A stretch of 64,000 nt of DNA from Isoetes taiwanensis (taxonomy: Eukaryota > Streptophyta > Lycopodiopsida > Isoetales > Isoetaceae), in the NCBI GenBank assembly GCA_021234155.1, contig JAJEKV010000046.1, positions 10,740,818 through 10,804,817 on the forward strand. The letters are read 5' to 3'. Positions within the stretch are counted from its first letter, which is position 1, and the number at the start of each line of letters is the position of its first letter. Shown in pieces: positions 1-10,584 of this stretch. Under the pieces are notes generated by a model, which saw only the letters and a program-made list of their open reading frames with translations, made no database searches and was not told where the DNA came from. The position numbers and the translations under genes are program-made.

Positions 1-115
1 CCCTTCAATTAGATCTGAACTTCTTGCATTTGTCCCTAAATCTCCTTTCTTGATCGCCACTCGTGTTCTTAGGTAACTCATTGCTTTCCAAATAGTTTCG
101 ATGTCAAATTGCCAA

Positions 116-1480
116 TCAATGTTTTTCGTGATCAACAGAGATCAAGTTTGTTAGATTGTCATCAACACACAAACCATCTTGATCTTCATGCTCAAACAAC
201 ACAAGTGGAAGGTAGGAGCTGGGATTCTCAATCAACTTTACCACCTTTGGTAATATCATAAGCTTGGATCTTACAAGCCCATCTGCACAATTTGGCCTTT
301 TGCTGCTTTTTTTTGCAAATAGGAGTGAAAAAGGATTTTGCCTCATGAGCACTTGCACTGATTGTTTTGCGGAAGATGTCCTTGCCTTTCTATCAAAAAC
401 ATCAGGGCTGCTTTGCACTCTTCTCCAACTTTGGGATACCTAATCTCAAAGATCGCACCACATCTTGCTTGCAAAAGTAATCACATGATCCCCTTGTAAC
501 AGTGCCACACCAATTGCTTTCTTTGTCACACTGATGTAAGCTTTGAAGGGCTTCTCTAGATCAGGAGGTTTCAGCAGGATAGATTTGCAAATGGCATCAA
601 TGATTTTGTCAAAAGAATTTTGGCATTGCTCATCCCAATCTACTAGGATGTGTTTGCTTTCACTTTTGGAGAACTTCCCAACCTTTGTGAGACTGGAGAT
701 TGGGCTTATGGTGTGGGAAAAATGAGGGACATACATTCTCAAGAAGCTGGTCATCCCTATGAAGCTCTTAACCTGTTTGAGGGTTTTTGGAGGTGTCAAT
801 TTCCTTAGGGCTTCAATCTTCGCCGATATTTGAATTCCTGCTGTAGACACTACATGCCCTAGCAATTCCCCTTTTGATGATAAAAAAACACACTTTTTGG
901 GGTTCAAACTCACTCCCCCCTTTCTACACAAGTCAAACAACATGGTTAGCATATCAAAATGTCTTTCCAGAGAAGTTCCCAAACAAAGATCATCCAAAAA
1001 AACACGAAAAATGTTAGCTGGCATTTCTTTAAAAATTGCATCCATGGCTCTTTGGAATGTTGCAGAAGCATTCATCAATCCAAATGGCATTCTTTTCATG
1101 GCAAATGTTCCCCAAGGTGTGATAAATGAAGTTTTTGGCTGATCACCTTCCTTTATGCTTATCCGATTAAAAACCCGAAAAGCCATCTAAGAATGAGTAA
1201 ATTTCTTTACCTCGCTACAAAGATGCAACACCTCCTCCGTAAAATGGCAAAGGGTAACAATCTTTGACAAGAGGCTTTGTTTAAATCTCTATAGTCTATG
1301 CAGATTCTAATGGCCTTGTTTTTCTTTTCAACAGAACAATGCAAGATAGCCACGTGGTTCACAATTTCAAGAATCACACCGCATCTTTCATTTTGTATAA
1401 TTCTTCCTTGATTAGACCTAATAGAGAAGCATTGATTCTTCTTAGCTTTTGTATGATGTGTTTCATACCCCCTTTATTTT
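116..1480 (-). pseudogene. Degenerate reverse transcriptase and RNase H of element A
   Basis: The longest open part (446-1186) encodes an RT palm and connection. It shows the family motif MPFGLMNASATF, an FLDD box in the place of the catalytic F/YxDD, and the connection segment LLGHVVSTAGI. RNase H continues as ITVKKAIGVALLQGDHVI-type sequence and then, after a frameshift, as the fragment at 116-418. Upstream (about 1200-1480) the RT N-terminus is readable only with breaks, including an RICIDYRDLNK-like motif. The enzyme would copy element RNA into DNA in cytoplasmic particles, but this copy cannot make a full protein. Direct comparison within the window with 7147-7551 supports the RNase H call. 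Confidence 0.85.
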
Positions 1481-2146
1481 AATTTCAAATTCACAAATGC
1501 TTTTGTCAATTCCCACCACTCATCATAATCCCAAGCAAAGACATCCTTCCAATCATCAAAAAATTTGGTCACCAAAGCATTATCCTCCTCTCTCGAACAA
1601 ATCTCCAACATATAACACCCTATCTAGACCCTTCTTATTGACCTTGACTTCTCTTACCCGCTTGTCTTCACTTGCATTGATTACCGGGATGGGGTATAGC
1701 TGTTGCAGATCTCTTCTCTCAAGTTCCTCCTCTTGAATTGCTCCCTCACCCAAATGTTCCAAAGAGCACACTTCTACGCACAATGAGTTCCGCTTTCACC
1801 ATTCTCGCTCCCCTTGGAACATGGCGTGAGTTCCTGTGTATCAAAATCCTTCCGGTTCCAAAGATGGCTTGACTTTTTGAGCTGCAACATGTCCTCATTC
1901 TTGGCCCGATATTCTCTCGATATTTGCCTGCAGCAGACGAGCCGAGAGTCTCCAAAGATGATCACATTCCCGATGTTTAGATTTTTTGCCTCTTGAAGAC
2001 CCTCGCAATCAATGCCTTATATTCTCGCCATATTAGAAGTGACATTAGGATAAATTCTCCCTACTTTAGCCAAAGAACTTTGTTTGAGGCATCCTTGAGA
2101 ATAGCAGCCAGAAGATGCCACATTAAGCCTTTTGGAAACACCACCA

Positions 2147-2681
2147 TCAAACCATAAATAAGCAAAATTGCTCAACCCGGGTTGAAGCCAACTCCTTTGA
2201 GATTTTTATGCTAGACCCCAACCCCATCAGATCCAGTTCAAATTCTCCACATGGATGTGATATCAACATTTCTTCTTCAATGAAATTCATGCTTTCAAAC
2301 TCTCCTAACTTATTATACAATGTTACCTTTTTCTTGCCATTTGAGATGGTACATTCTCCTTTGACCACACAGCCTAGCATCTATCAGAGAAAGCCACCTT
2401 ACGCCCAAAAGTAAGTCATAAATATCTGATTTATCCCCTATTCCTTCAAAAGCAACCACCACAAAGTTAGCTGCAACCATTACTCCTTCAACATCAATAG
2501 GCACATTGCTAACTATTCCCATCGGATTGATTTTAGAATTAGAAAAGATTTCAAGATCATTGGAGCCTTCTTGTCTACTTCTAGACCACACGGCCTCATG
2601 ACATGGTGTGGCATCACGCTCAAGGGTGATCCTCCATCTAGCGTAACTTTGGTTAATATTTTCCTTCCATTTTAGCAACAC
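2147..2681 (-). pseudogene. Protease-region remnant of element A
   Basis: Two overlapping minus-strand reading frames lie between the zinc knuckle and RT, where gypsy elements keep their aspartic protease. The readable part contains a hydrophobic stretch (VVAFEGIGDKSDIYDLLLG) followed by WLSLIDARL, resembling the distal part of a retropepsin fold in which the chain ends in LLGxxWL. I do not see an intact catalytic D-S/T-G triplet, so the call depends mainly on position in the element. No function is expected from this copy. Confidence 0.5.
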
Positions 2682-3162
2682 AGTGAAAGCTCCGGGATCA
2701 TTATCTTCCGGGTGAGCATGTGCTCATCAATGTGATTTGTCGTGGCAAACTCATCTTCCTTAGTAAGATTGAGCACCTTTCTTCTCGTAAGAAGGGGCTA
2801 TCTTGAGCAGTGGTCAGCAAATCTACATGCATTTTAGAATTCTTCAATAAATATTCAAAATCCTCACGGTCTTTTTCCTTCTTGACAAATTTTTGAGCGG
2901 AGGAGGAGGAGGCATGCCTTAATCGCTTGCTCAAGATCTTTATGTTTCAAAATCTCAACTTCTTGGCTTGTCGGTTCTTTCTCTTTGGCATTATTCATCC
3001 TTCCGTGTGGATGTACCATAATCTCCTCTTGCTCTTCAACTTCCTCAGACAAACCTTATAGATGCACTTGGTTCACCAATTTTAGATTTTTCTTGTCCGG
3101 CAAAATATTCCTTGACACTTTGATCTATCCTCGTAATGTCCTACTGACTTTACAAAATTCAC

Positions 3163-3218
3163 ATATTGGGGCATTCTTTACCAAAATGACCTCTCTTTTT
3201 TCCACACTTAGTGCATGG
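3163..3218 (-). other. Zinc-knuckle remnant at the end of gag (element A)
   Basis: The minus strand encodes CTKCGKKRGHFGKEC, a CCHC-like nucleic-acid-binding knuckle. The spacing is C-x2-C-x5-H-x4-C, one residue longer than the standard C-x2-C-x4-H-x4-C. It lies between gag and protease, as expected for genome packaging in a retrotransposon. It sits in a short open stretch with stops on both sides. Confidence 0.7.
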
Positions 3219-3476
3219 CCTATACCAAAGAATAATCGGAAGAATGAGTATCTCTAAAGCAAAGGCACACATGGGGGGTAAGTTTCTTTTCAAATTTTGA
3301 ATTCTTCAACTCTTGCGCTTGTTTAGTTACCTCAACCAAAGCCTCGAGATACCTTGGTGATCTCTCGCTCTTACATCCGGCCGCAGAGCCTCATCATCTT
3401 CCACCTTAACCTTTTTCTTTTCCTTTTGGATAGCATAGACAGTACACAGTGTGCTTTGATCCCATACACTCCTCGC

Positions 3477-4179
3477 TCATAATAACGGAAAAAAAGGATC
3501 ACTTGGTGAGTGCATTTCATCTGGTAAGTATGATATCATATCAGCAATTTCAGTAGCTTTGGTGAAAGCCTTGTGTATTGTATCAAATCCCTCCTGCTTT
3601 TGAATCTTCAAAAGCTTTTCAGGTATTATTTGGTCTCGCTGCTCAATCCCCGATAAAAAAGAAGCCACTAGATGCAATGTATGGTTAGGAACATGATTGA
3701 TTTGGCATTTGACAAGATAGTGATTGAATCTTTTCGACATACCGCCGCGCACACTTTCACCATGTTTGATGCTTAAAAGTTTGCAACTCAAATATTAAAT
3801 CTTGAGGGTCCAAGACTCTTCCAAATCTTGCTAGAAACTTTTTTACCAGTTCTTCCCAAGAATTGGTGCCTAAACCTATAACATACTCTAACCAAGCCCT
3901 TACCTCATCATTCTTGAAACATTTCTTAAATTCAGAAAACTTACAGCCTTTTTTGTGACCATATTCTTGATAGTATTCTTCAAAGGTCTTGAGGAAATTG
4001 TTGGCATTCATGCTTGGATCAAAAACAGGGACTGGAGTAGGCACACTTAACTCGAAGTATTGATAAGGCATGCCTGCGCAGTTGCTGTATGGTGACAAGA
4101 GGTGTAGCAAAGAGCTTCCCCGATTATCTGCGTGTCTCAAAGAGGGCTCGGATGTCTCATTAACTCTTCTTGGTGCCAT
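3477..4179 (-). pseudogene. Gag remnant of element A
   Basis: The frame opens at 4179 with MAPRRVNETSEPSLRH and continues with a retrotransposon Gag pattern: the stretch from FDPSMNANNFLKTFEEYY through KFSEFKKCFKNDEVRAWLEYV to SWEELVKKFLARFG is typical of the capsid-like domain (W and F anchors, helix-rich). Near 3780 the reading frame shifts and the protein continues to 3477. The start lies 22 nt downstream of the primer-binding site, which is close for a plant gypsy element. The product would form the virus-like particle. The frameshift makes this copy non-functional unless it is recoded. Confidence 0.8.
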
Positions 4180-4200
4180 GAGTCCAGATTCCAGGAAGAT

Positions 4201-4219
4201 GATCTCGGTAGGACCTCCA
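4201..4219 (-). other. Candidate primer-binding site of element A
   Basis: On the minus strand the LTR ends in CAACA, followed by three T and then TGGAGGTCCTACCGAGATC. The same motif with one base changed follows the 5' LTR at 8230. Position and the leading TGG fit a tRNA primer site, but I could not match it to a known tRNA 3' end, so the primer identity is open. Confidence 0.65.
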
Positions 4220-4222
4220 AAA

Positions 4223-6718
4223 TGTTGAAGGTAATCCTGGCAAAACCTTCAACCTCAGTGGTTTAGAACCTCCAGGTTGCTTAAGGCAACCACTCTGGGT
4301 GCAAAGATTCCAGAAAGAATCACAAAAGATCACTGGAAGTGTGTTTCCCTGAAGAGAAAAAAGTCTGCCTCACAAAATCTCTTGTAGAATGTGATCTATG
4401 GGGCTATGGGTGTGGATATCACTCCTTGATGTTCTCAACACTTGTCACTCACAGACTGCAAAAGCTCAGCAAGGTCAGAGTAGGCTAGATGGGCTTAGAT
4501 TCGAAGTCATCGAATCCGGTCAATTTTTGGTCAATATCCCCATGAGAGCTGATGTTTGGAACTCGATATTGATGATGAATTTTTTGGGACTATCAACTCT
4601 ATCTCTCTCAGATTTGTCTGCACAACAGGGGCCAACTATTCTTCTTGACCAGAAAGGATCCAATTTTCTCTTTTGATAATTCTTAGCCTAAGACCGTAAG
4701 AAGAAAAATGTTCTTGAGAGATAATGTTTTGTAAGGGTCAACCGCGACGCGGTATCTTATGTTATCTACTTCCACATACTTTGTTTGACAGATTGAAGTT
4801 CGAGACAGTTGGCTCTCCTATGCTCCACACCTGTTGTGCAATACCTCATGTTCTGATAATGCTATCTTTCCATTGCAATGCAGGGATTTGGCTTTTGCAC
4901 TTTCTAAGGGATTGTGATATAGGTAGACAAAACACAGCTAACAATGTGCACGGGCACTAGATATTCACGCTATGACAATAAACCTATGATAATTTTTGCT
5001 TTTTTGAAAAGGTGACGAAGTAACTCAAACAAACTGCTGCAAAGGTCGGATTTTCAATTGAATCAGCCACTCAGAAGGTACAATATAACATCCCAAGCTC
5101 AGGGCCTTGGGCACAGGATCAAATAGGTGCACATAAAAGATCCGAAGAATTGAGTCAATAATTCGGATCAAAGGTAAACATAGGAGGTCAGGATCAAGCT
5201 CAAGGTTGTCAAGCCGGTCCTTCTTCAAAGCCAAAAGATCTTCCTTTGCCTTCAAGCCCTCAAAAATCTTCTGTGCGAAAAATCCCTTTTTGTAGAATGT
5301 ACAGTTCCGTTGAAATCTTCATCATTTCTTTCAAATCTTCGTCTTTTTAGCCCGCACTAAGCATTCATGGCATTAAACATAATGATTGGCAGGTTTAGGT
5401 GCTGAATTAATGGTTTGTTAGGTCGCTCTGAACGGATCTTGGCATTTTCCAGATTTAGGTTTCTGGCAGTTCGAAGAGAAATATCCCACGTGCCCAATTC
5501 AAATTGGCGCACAAAGTATATAAGGCTCAAAAATTTGATTTCTTTCTGATTATTGCGTGCGGTGTCCACGTGGGATTCGGTATTCTCCACCTCCCCCACA
5601 CCCCGGGATGCTCCACGCAGTGGGGGATTGGCTTGGAAGAGAAATTAGGCTAAGGGGGTAGATAGGAAAATTTTTGCACCCCTTACACCTTATGGCACGA
5701 TTCCCTAGAACACATATACCATGCCTAAAATAAGGCCTTTTCTCAAAATTCTTTTTTTCTAGGGGAATCTTTTTTTGTGCCCTATCATATTCTGGGGTCT
5801 TTTTTCACCATAGAGCTTTTAGGAGTTTGGAAAAAATTTGGGGAGTGGATGAAGTGGCATTTGAAAAACATGGTATGGCTAGGTAGAATGACATGGCCAA
5901 TGGGAATGATGACGTGTCAGCCCACTTGAATTTGAAAATTCTCTCTAGTCAAAATTTTTAGAATGATGTGGAGATGATGTGTGTGAAGGATGAGTTGTCA
6001 AAGGTGATGTGGCAACAATGATATTTAGAAATGAATTTTGATTTGAATGAGAGTTTGAGATGAAAAGGATGAAATGGTGATGGGTGTGATGTGTGTAGTA
6101 AGGTGTAGGGGGACTTGGCACATCTAGTGCTCATTAGGAAGCCAAAAATTTTGTGGAGCATCTTTGAGGCATCTTCGAGGCATATTTGAATTTTTAGCAT
6201 TTTCCTTAGGGATTTTGCAAGCCTCTCTACATTTTGCTCAAGTTGCATGGAATGTTGACTTCATAAGCAGAGTTATGACTAAGTCAAGTCTCTCTTGAAC
6301 TAGTGGTTGATGAAGCAAGTGGGTGTTTTATGAAGGTGTATTTTGACTAGAAAGAACTTTCAAGGTCAAGTTTGACTTTGGAAGGTGTATGAGGAAGGAG
6401 TCAAGGTTCAATGCTATTTGGGATGGTGGAGTGGATGAGGATGGAAATCAAAAGAATGCCAAAAATGCCAAGCTCATAAATGATCACATACCATGGAATG
6501 CTCTTCAAGGGGTCTTCTTTCTCTCTTCTCTACAATTCCTATGCTTGTTTGACCTTTTGCATCTCTTGAGTGACTTGAGTCAATTGTCCTTCCTTTGCTC
6601 TTCAAACTTGAATGTATGCTAGTGAAGCATCCTCCTATTATCTTGCAAATTGAACCAAACTGATAGGATTAGTGCTAATATATGCTTGGCTCTTACATGC
6701 TGCCATAGCATGGCAGCA
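4223..6718 (-). repeat. 5' LTR of element A
   Basis: On the minus strand this 2,496-bp block begins TGCTGCCAT and ends CTTCAACA, directly before the primer site. Both ends form hairpins: at 6698-6718 a 9-bp stem with a 3-nt loop, and at 4223-4253 a 9-bp stem (GTTGAAGGT/ACCTTCAAC). The right edge falls exactly where the older pol fragment (6719-7530) starts, which fits insertion into that pol. The first 1.6 kb next to the primer site resembles 35865-37600 in the same orientation. The outer edge is inferred from the hairpin and the pol junction, because the second LTR lies outside the window. Confidence 0.65.
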
Positions 6719-7530
6719 CTATTGGACCTATAAAGTCAAGCCCCCATGTTTGAAATGGCCCTGAGAGGTTATGGCAGTGAGGGGACCTGGTTGCAACACC
6801 CTTTTGCCAAAAATTTGGCACTTATGATAACACTTAATGGCATTATAACAGTCCTTAAAAGAGTAGGCTAGAAATACCCAGACCTCAAATGTTTCTTTGT
6901 AGTTGTATCACCAGCAAAGTGTCTTCCATAGATACCTTCATGACAAGCTTGAATAATCATTTTGGCCTCCCCAGGATCCACACATCTTAGCAATACTCCT
7001 TGTCAACCTTGCACAAGACTTCTTCTATTAACTTGAATTTCTTGCACTTCTCCTTGAATCTTCTTTCTTGACTGCTACTCATGTCCTTTGGCAGCTCATT
7101 GTTCTCCAAATAGTTCCTAATATCAAACTGCCAATCCAAATCTTTTTCATGCATAATCAATTTCATTCAATCCCTCCTGATCTTCATGCTCAAACAAAGC
7201 ATAAGGTAAATAAGAGTTAGGACTTTCATCTAAATTCACCACCTTGACAGTAATATTGTAGGCTTGAATTTTGCAAGCCCACCTACACAATTTGGCCTTT
7301 GGCTGCTTTTTTGCAAACAGAAGGGACAAAGGATTCTGCTTCATATAAACTTGAGTATGGTTATTTTGCAGCAAATGACCCTGTCTATCTATTAGGAACA
7401 TTAATGTAGCTGCACTCTTCTCGAGCCTAGGGTATCTTAATTCTGTATCAGACCACATTTTGCTGGCAAAGGAGATAACATTATCATCCTGGAGTAATGC
7501 CAAGCCACTTGCATTTTTTGTGATACTAAG
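6719..7530 (-). pseudogene. Older Tat-like gypsy pol fragment (RNase H and integrase zinc region)
   Basis: From 7530 downwards the minus strand encodes RNase H (SITKNASGLALLQDDNVISFASKMW, then LRYPRLEKSAATLMFLIDR). After several stops it gives an integrase N-terminal region with GRHFAGDTTTKKHLRSGYF and a Cys-containing stretch. The latter corresponds to FKDCYTAIKSCHKCQIFGKR of the plus-strand element at 32250. The fragment is cut at 7530 by the LTR starting at 7531 and at 6719 by the LTR of element A, so two later insertions bracket it. It is a fossil of the same family as element A. Confidence 0.8.
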
Positions 7531-8226
7531 TGTTGATCGGGTTTTTGGCACCCGGTCAACATGAAAGAAGAGAAAAAAAAGAGAACCATTGGAAGGGTCG
7601 ATTATAAAGCCTAAATGTTGTAAAGGTCTAAGGCACCAAAAAATAAAAAAGGGCCTAGATCTAGTTTAAATTTAAGGGCTTCTAAGAGTTTTTAATGGTT
7701 GAAGAGGGGTACATTATCTAAGGCTAAGATGAAGAGGCAAGATCAAAGGTGGAGATTAAAAAAGGCAAAAATTAAAGGTTGAGATAAAGAGGCAAGATCA
7801 AGGGTGGAGATGAAGGGTCGAAATTAAAGGTTGAGATGAAGAGGCAAGATCAAAGGTGGAGATTAAGAGGCAAAAATGAAAGGTCAAGATGAAAAGTAAT
7901 TGTTTATAAAAGATTCTTGAGGAGCACGAGCTCCTCCTCTTGCCTTGCTCCAAATTCTTGGGGATGGTGGCAGCTCCTCCTTGAATTGGATCAATGGCCC
8001 CTCCATGGTTTAGAGACATGGAGGGACCCTTTTGTATTTGAAGTTTTGTGCTTATATGAATTTTCTTTTGGGCCCAAAGATATTCCATTCCAAGTTTTTC
8101 TTCAAATCTCTTATTCTACACTGATTTCATATTGCAAGCCTTTGATTTCATATTGCAGCATCAAAGTGATCCTGATTTCTGCCTTTGAGGCCACCTGTTG
8201 GGGATTGTGGGAAAAATCCGCCAACA
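7531..8226 (+). repeat. 5' LTR of the non-autonomous element
   Basis: It starts TGTTGATCGGG and ends CCAACA, immediately before GAA and the primer site. A hairpin opens the LTR (7531-7561, 11-bp stem with one G-T pair) and another closes it (8196-8226, TGTTGG/CCAACA plus GGAT/ATCC). A TATA-like TTTATAAAAG lies at about 7904-7914. Short purine-rich repeats (GAGGCAAGATCAA...GGTGGAGAT) fill 7720-7890. Confidence 0.7.
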
Positions 8227-8229
8227 GAA

Positions 8230-8247
8230 TGGAGGTTCTACCGAGAT
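8230..8247 (+). other. Candidate primer-binding site
   Basis: TGGAGGTTCTACCGAGAT lies three bases after the LTR end. It differs by one base from the site of element A at 4201-4219. The shared site, with otherwise different LTRs, supports a common primer. Confidence 0.65.
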
Positions 8248-9666
8248 CTGATGTTTCCCCAGATCATTTTGGTGCTGCAAATTTATTTGGAGCAGTCATT
8301 ATTTACAGATTTATTTGGAGCAGTCTTTGTTCATTTCGGGTTGCTTAATGATGCTTGAAGATGCTGCTTGTTCACTGTTTGTTGCTTGAAGATGCTGCAG
8401 AAAGAAATACTTCTTAAATATTTCGGGAGAGCCAGCAAAAGCCAGCCCTCCATAATCTATGCAGGTGGACAAAAGGGAAGAAGCGCACTTGAAAATTCTT
8501 TTGCTGCAAGCTTTCTATACCTGTTTAGCTGTTGCCCTTTTCGACTGTTATTTTTTTCATCTCTCTGCCTTGTCTTCTTTGCCCTGCACACAACAAAAGG
8601 TCGCCCTTGCATTTTGCCTATAAAGAAACCCATAGACAAGAGTTCTGCAAAAGATTTTTCATGCAAGAAAAGAAGGGCATTCGCTGCATTCTTTGTCATT
8701 ATTGCTTTGTTCCTATTTCTGAAAGAAAGAAGAGAAGAGCGAACAATATGCGTGCCATCTCTGTGCTCCAGCGCCTCCTGCAAGAAGAAGAGAAGAAATC
8801 AGAAGGAAAAGGGAAAAGAAGAACCACCAAAGCTGTGCCCTGCCGCCGAACCTGCAGATTTCTGTTTTCGCCATCTCTGCTGCTGCCTCCAGATTCTGCT
8901 TCCTTTGATATGCTTCAGCACCTCCGGCAAGATTCGTCTATAGCCAAAGGGATGCAGTCGAAAGAGAAAGAAGACATGCCTGTTCGCCATAGCCACTGTC
9001 GCCCACGTCCAAGGAAGAAAGGAAAAAATTTCCCCCTTTTTTTGTTTTTTCTGACATGTTCTTATCTTACCTAACGTCCTGCTATTTTCTTGCCTAACGT
9101 CCTGCTATTTTCCCATTCCGCCTTTTTGCCATGCTTTGCCTAACCATCTTTACATATCGTTTTCTTTTTTAGGTACCCCACGGCTATTTATTTGAAACAT
9201 TCATTCCTTATTGCTTTATTGCACCCCATTGCCACAATTTTTTGTTTGGGCGCCGCCCTCCTTCCTTATATCATTTTTTCCCAAAAAATATAGCCATCTT
9301 GCCCCAAGCATTACATGTGTCTTTCCCCAAAGCCCGAAATTACCATTGATTTTCTATTATCATGGCACTCACTATTATTATCATCATTCCATCAAGTTTA
9401 AAGTCTCGGATATCAAAATTTCGGTTATTATCATCAAATTATTATCATCATTCTATTATATCAAAACTTCAATTATGCTATGGTGTTGGAATACACCCTA
9501 AAACCTCCAAATTATTATTATCATCATTTCGAGTTCGAAGTCTCGGATATCAAAACTTCGGTTGTGTTCCTTATTGAGTCTAAGGGACCAACTATTGTAC
9601 TAAATATATGAAAAACTTTGAAGTAAGAGGGCCGAGGGGACCGACCCATTTTTTGTTTGGGCGAGA
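8248..9666 (+). other. Non-coding interior of the 7531-10018 element
   Basis: Several open frames (for example 8368-8943 and 8532-9074) overlap on the same strand and are rich in basic, Cys and Ser residues without any recognisable domain. I regard them as chance. Near 9640-9666 a purine tract is followed by TTTTTTG and GGCGAGA, the expected place for the plus-strand primer (polypurine tract). Short TATTATCATCAT repeats occur around 9365-9540. Confidence 0.5.
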
Positions 9667-10018
9667 TGTTGACCGGGTTTTTGGCACCCGGTCAACATGA
9701 AAGAAGAGAAAAAAAAAGAGAACCATTGGAGGGGGGGGGGGGTCGATTATAAAGCCTAAATGTTGTAAAGGTCTAAGGCACCAAAAAATAAAAAAGGGCC
9801 TAGATCTAGTTTAAATTTAAGGGCTTCTAAGAGTTTTTAATGGTTGAAGAGGGGTACATTATCTAAGGCTAAGATGAAGAGGCAAGATCAAAGGTGGAGA
9901 TTAAAAAAGGCAAAAATTAAAGGTTGAGATAAAGAGGCAAGATCAAGGGTGGAGATGAAGGGGTCGAAATTAAAGGTTGAGATGAAGAGGCAAGATCAAA
10001 GGTGGAGATTAAGAGGCA
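9667..10018 (+). repeat. Truncated 3' LTR
   Basis: It is nearly identical to 7531-7872, with a perfect 11-bp hairpin at 9667-9697 and a longer G run near 9732. Identity stops at 10018, about 350 bp before the LTR should end, and transporter coding sequence starts at once. Confidence 0.75.
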
Positions 10019-10325
10019 CATGTTAGCATCATTTTTTGGATTTGCATGTAGAAGGTCAATCTTTGCCACCAGTTTCACTGTCCTGGGGGTTGTGAACAAG
10101 TCGCTTACAGTGGTAACAAATCTTTTTGTGTGTAAAAGGCATGCATCTGCAGTTGGAACTATGGGGCTGCTAACATGTATAGGCATCTTATATCAGCAGT
10201 TGATGGCAAAGCCTAGCATAGTTATTTCAGACGCATCTAATGATGAGGAGAAACAGCCCTTGCAGGATGAGAAGATAGAAGTAGAGATGACAGAGGAAGG
10301 CAATCCAGTCAAGGCAGATAAGTAG
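10019..10325 (+). pseudogene. C-terminal fragment of a GONST-like nucleotide-sugar transporter
   Basis: The open frame carries LASFFGFACRR, then FATSFTVLGVVNKSLTVV and GTMGLLTCIGILYQQ, the last transmembrane helices of the TPT/nucleotide-sugar transporter family. The pattern CR-x4-AT-x-FT-x2-GVVNK is typical of plant GONST-type Golgi GDP-sugar carriers (family knowledge). It ends with an acidic cytosolic tail and a TAG at 10323-10325. The coding sequence begins abruptly at the truncated LTR, so the rest of the gene is absent. A run of 20 A at 10565-10584, about 240 bp after the stop, may be the poly(A) tail of a 5'-truncated retrocopy, but no flanking duplication is evident. Confidence 0.6.
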
Positions 10326-10564
10326 ACCATAACATGCTTGTGTTGTAAGCATGAAATCGCACAGTTGAATTGAAATGATGGTTCCTGGAATACAAATCTA
10401 GTTATAACTTGCACAAGAATGGCAGGTTCCCTTCCACATCAAGATTAGATAACTTATCTTTCTTTGCAGGTTGAAATGTCAGAACGATGCAAGAATGACA
10501 AATTAATGCTTACAGTGGTTGACCTATGTGTAGACCTTGTTATGGCAAGGCATGCTAGTTATTC

Positions 10565-10584
10565 AAAAAAAAAAAAAAAAAAAA
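10565..10584 (+). repeat. Poly(A) run
   Basis: Twenty consecutive A lie downstream of the transporter fragment. It could be a retroposition tail or a simple repeat. Confidence 0.6.

Larger units (their letters stand above)
1..4222 (-). mobile_element. Tat-like Ty3/gypsy retrotransposon A, internal region (partial, decayed)
   Basis: Read on the minus strand from the primer site at 4219 the order is gag, zinc knuckle, protease, reverse transcriptase and RNase H, which is the Ty3/gypsy order. The element runs off the window at base 1 just after RNase H, so integrase and the 3' LTR are not seen. Every domain is broken by frameshifts or stops, so this is an old copy. The left edge (1-145) matches 7030-7145 of the related fragment, showing that both belong to one family. 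Assignment to the non-chromodomain Tat-like lineage rests on that relationship and on the better preserved integrase at 32212-33250, so it is an inference. Confidence 0.85.
7531..10018 (+). mobile_element. Non-autonomous LTR element with 696-bp LTR (Tat-like relative)
   Basis: A TG...CA LTR at 7531-8226 is followed by a primer site at 8230. The first 342 bases of that LTR recur at 9667-10018, directly after a purine-rich tract and a T-rich, GGCGAGA-ended segment. A purine tract and GGCGAGA end of the same kind precede the LTR at 34002, and the primer site is nearly that of element A. The 1.4-kb interior has no gag or pol, so mobilisation would need proteins in trans (inference). The element interrupts RNase H of the older pol fragment at 7531, and its right LTR is truncated at 10018. 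Confidence 0.7.

Noticed and set aside
4398-4960. Plus-strand ORFs of 92 and 78 codons
   Set aside because: They lie within the LTR of element A, opposite to its direction, without family likeness.
8368-9074. Overlapping ORFs of 191 and 180 codons
   Set aside because: Both are on the same strand in different frames, have biased composition and no domain; they lie in the interior of a non-autonomous LTR element.
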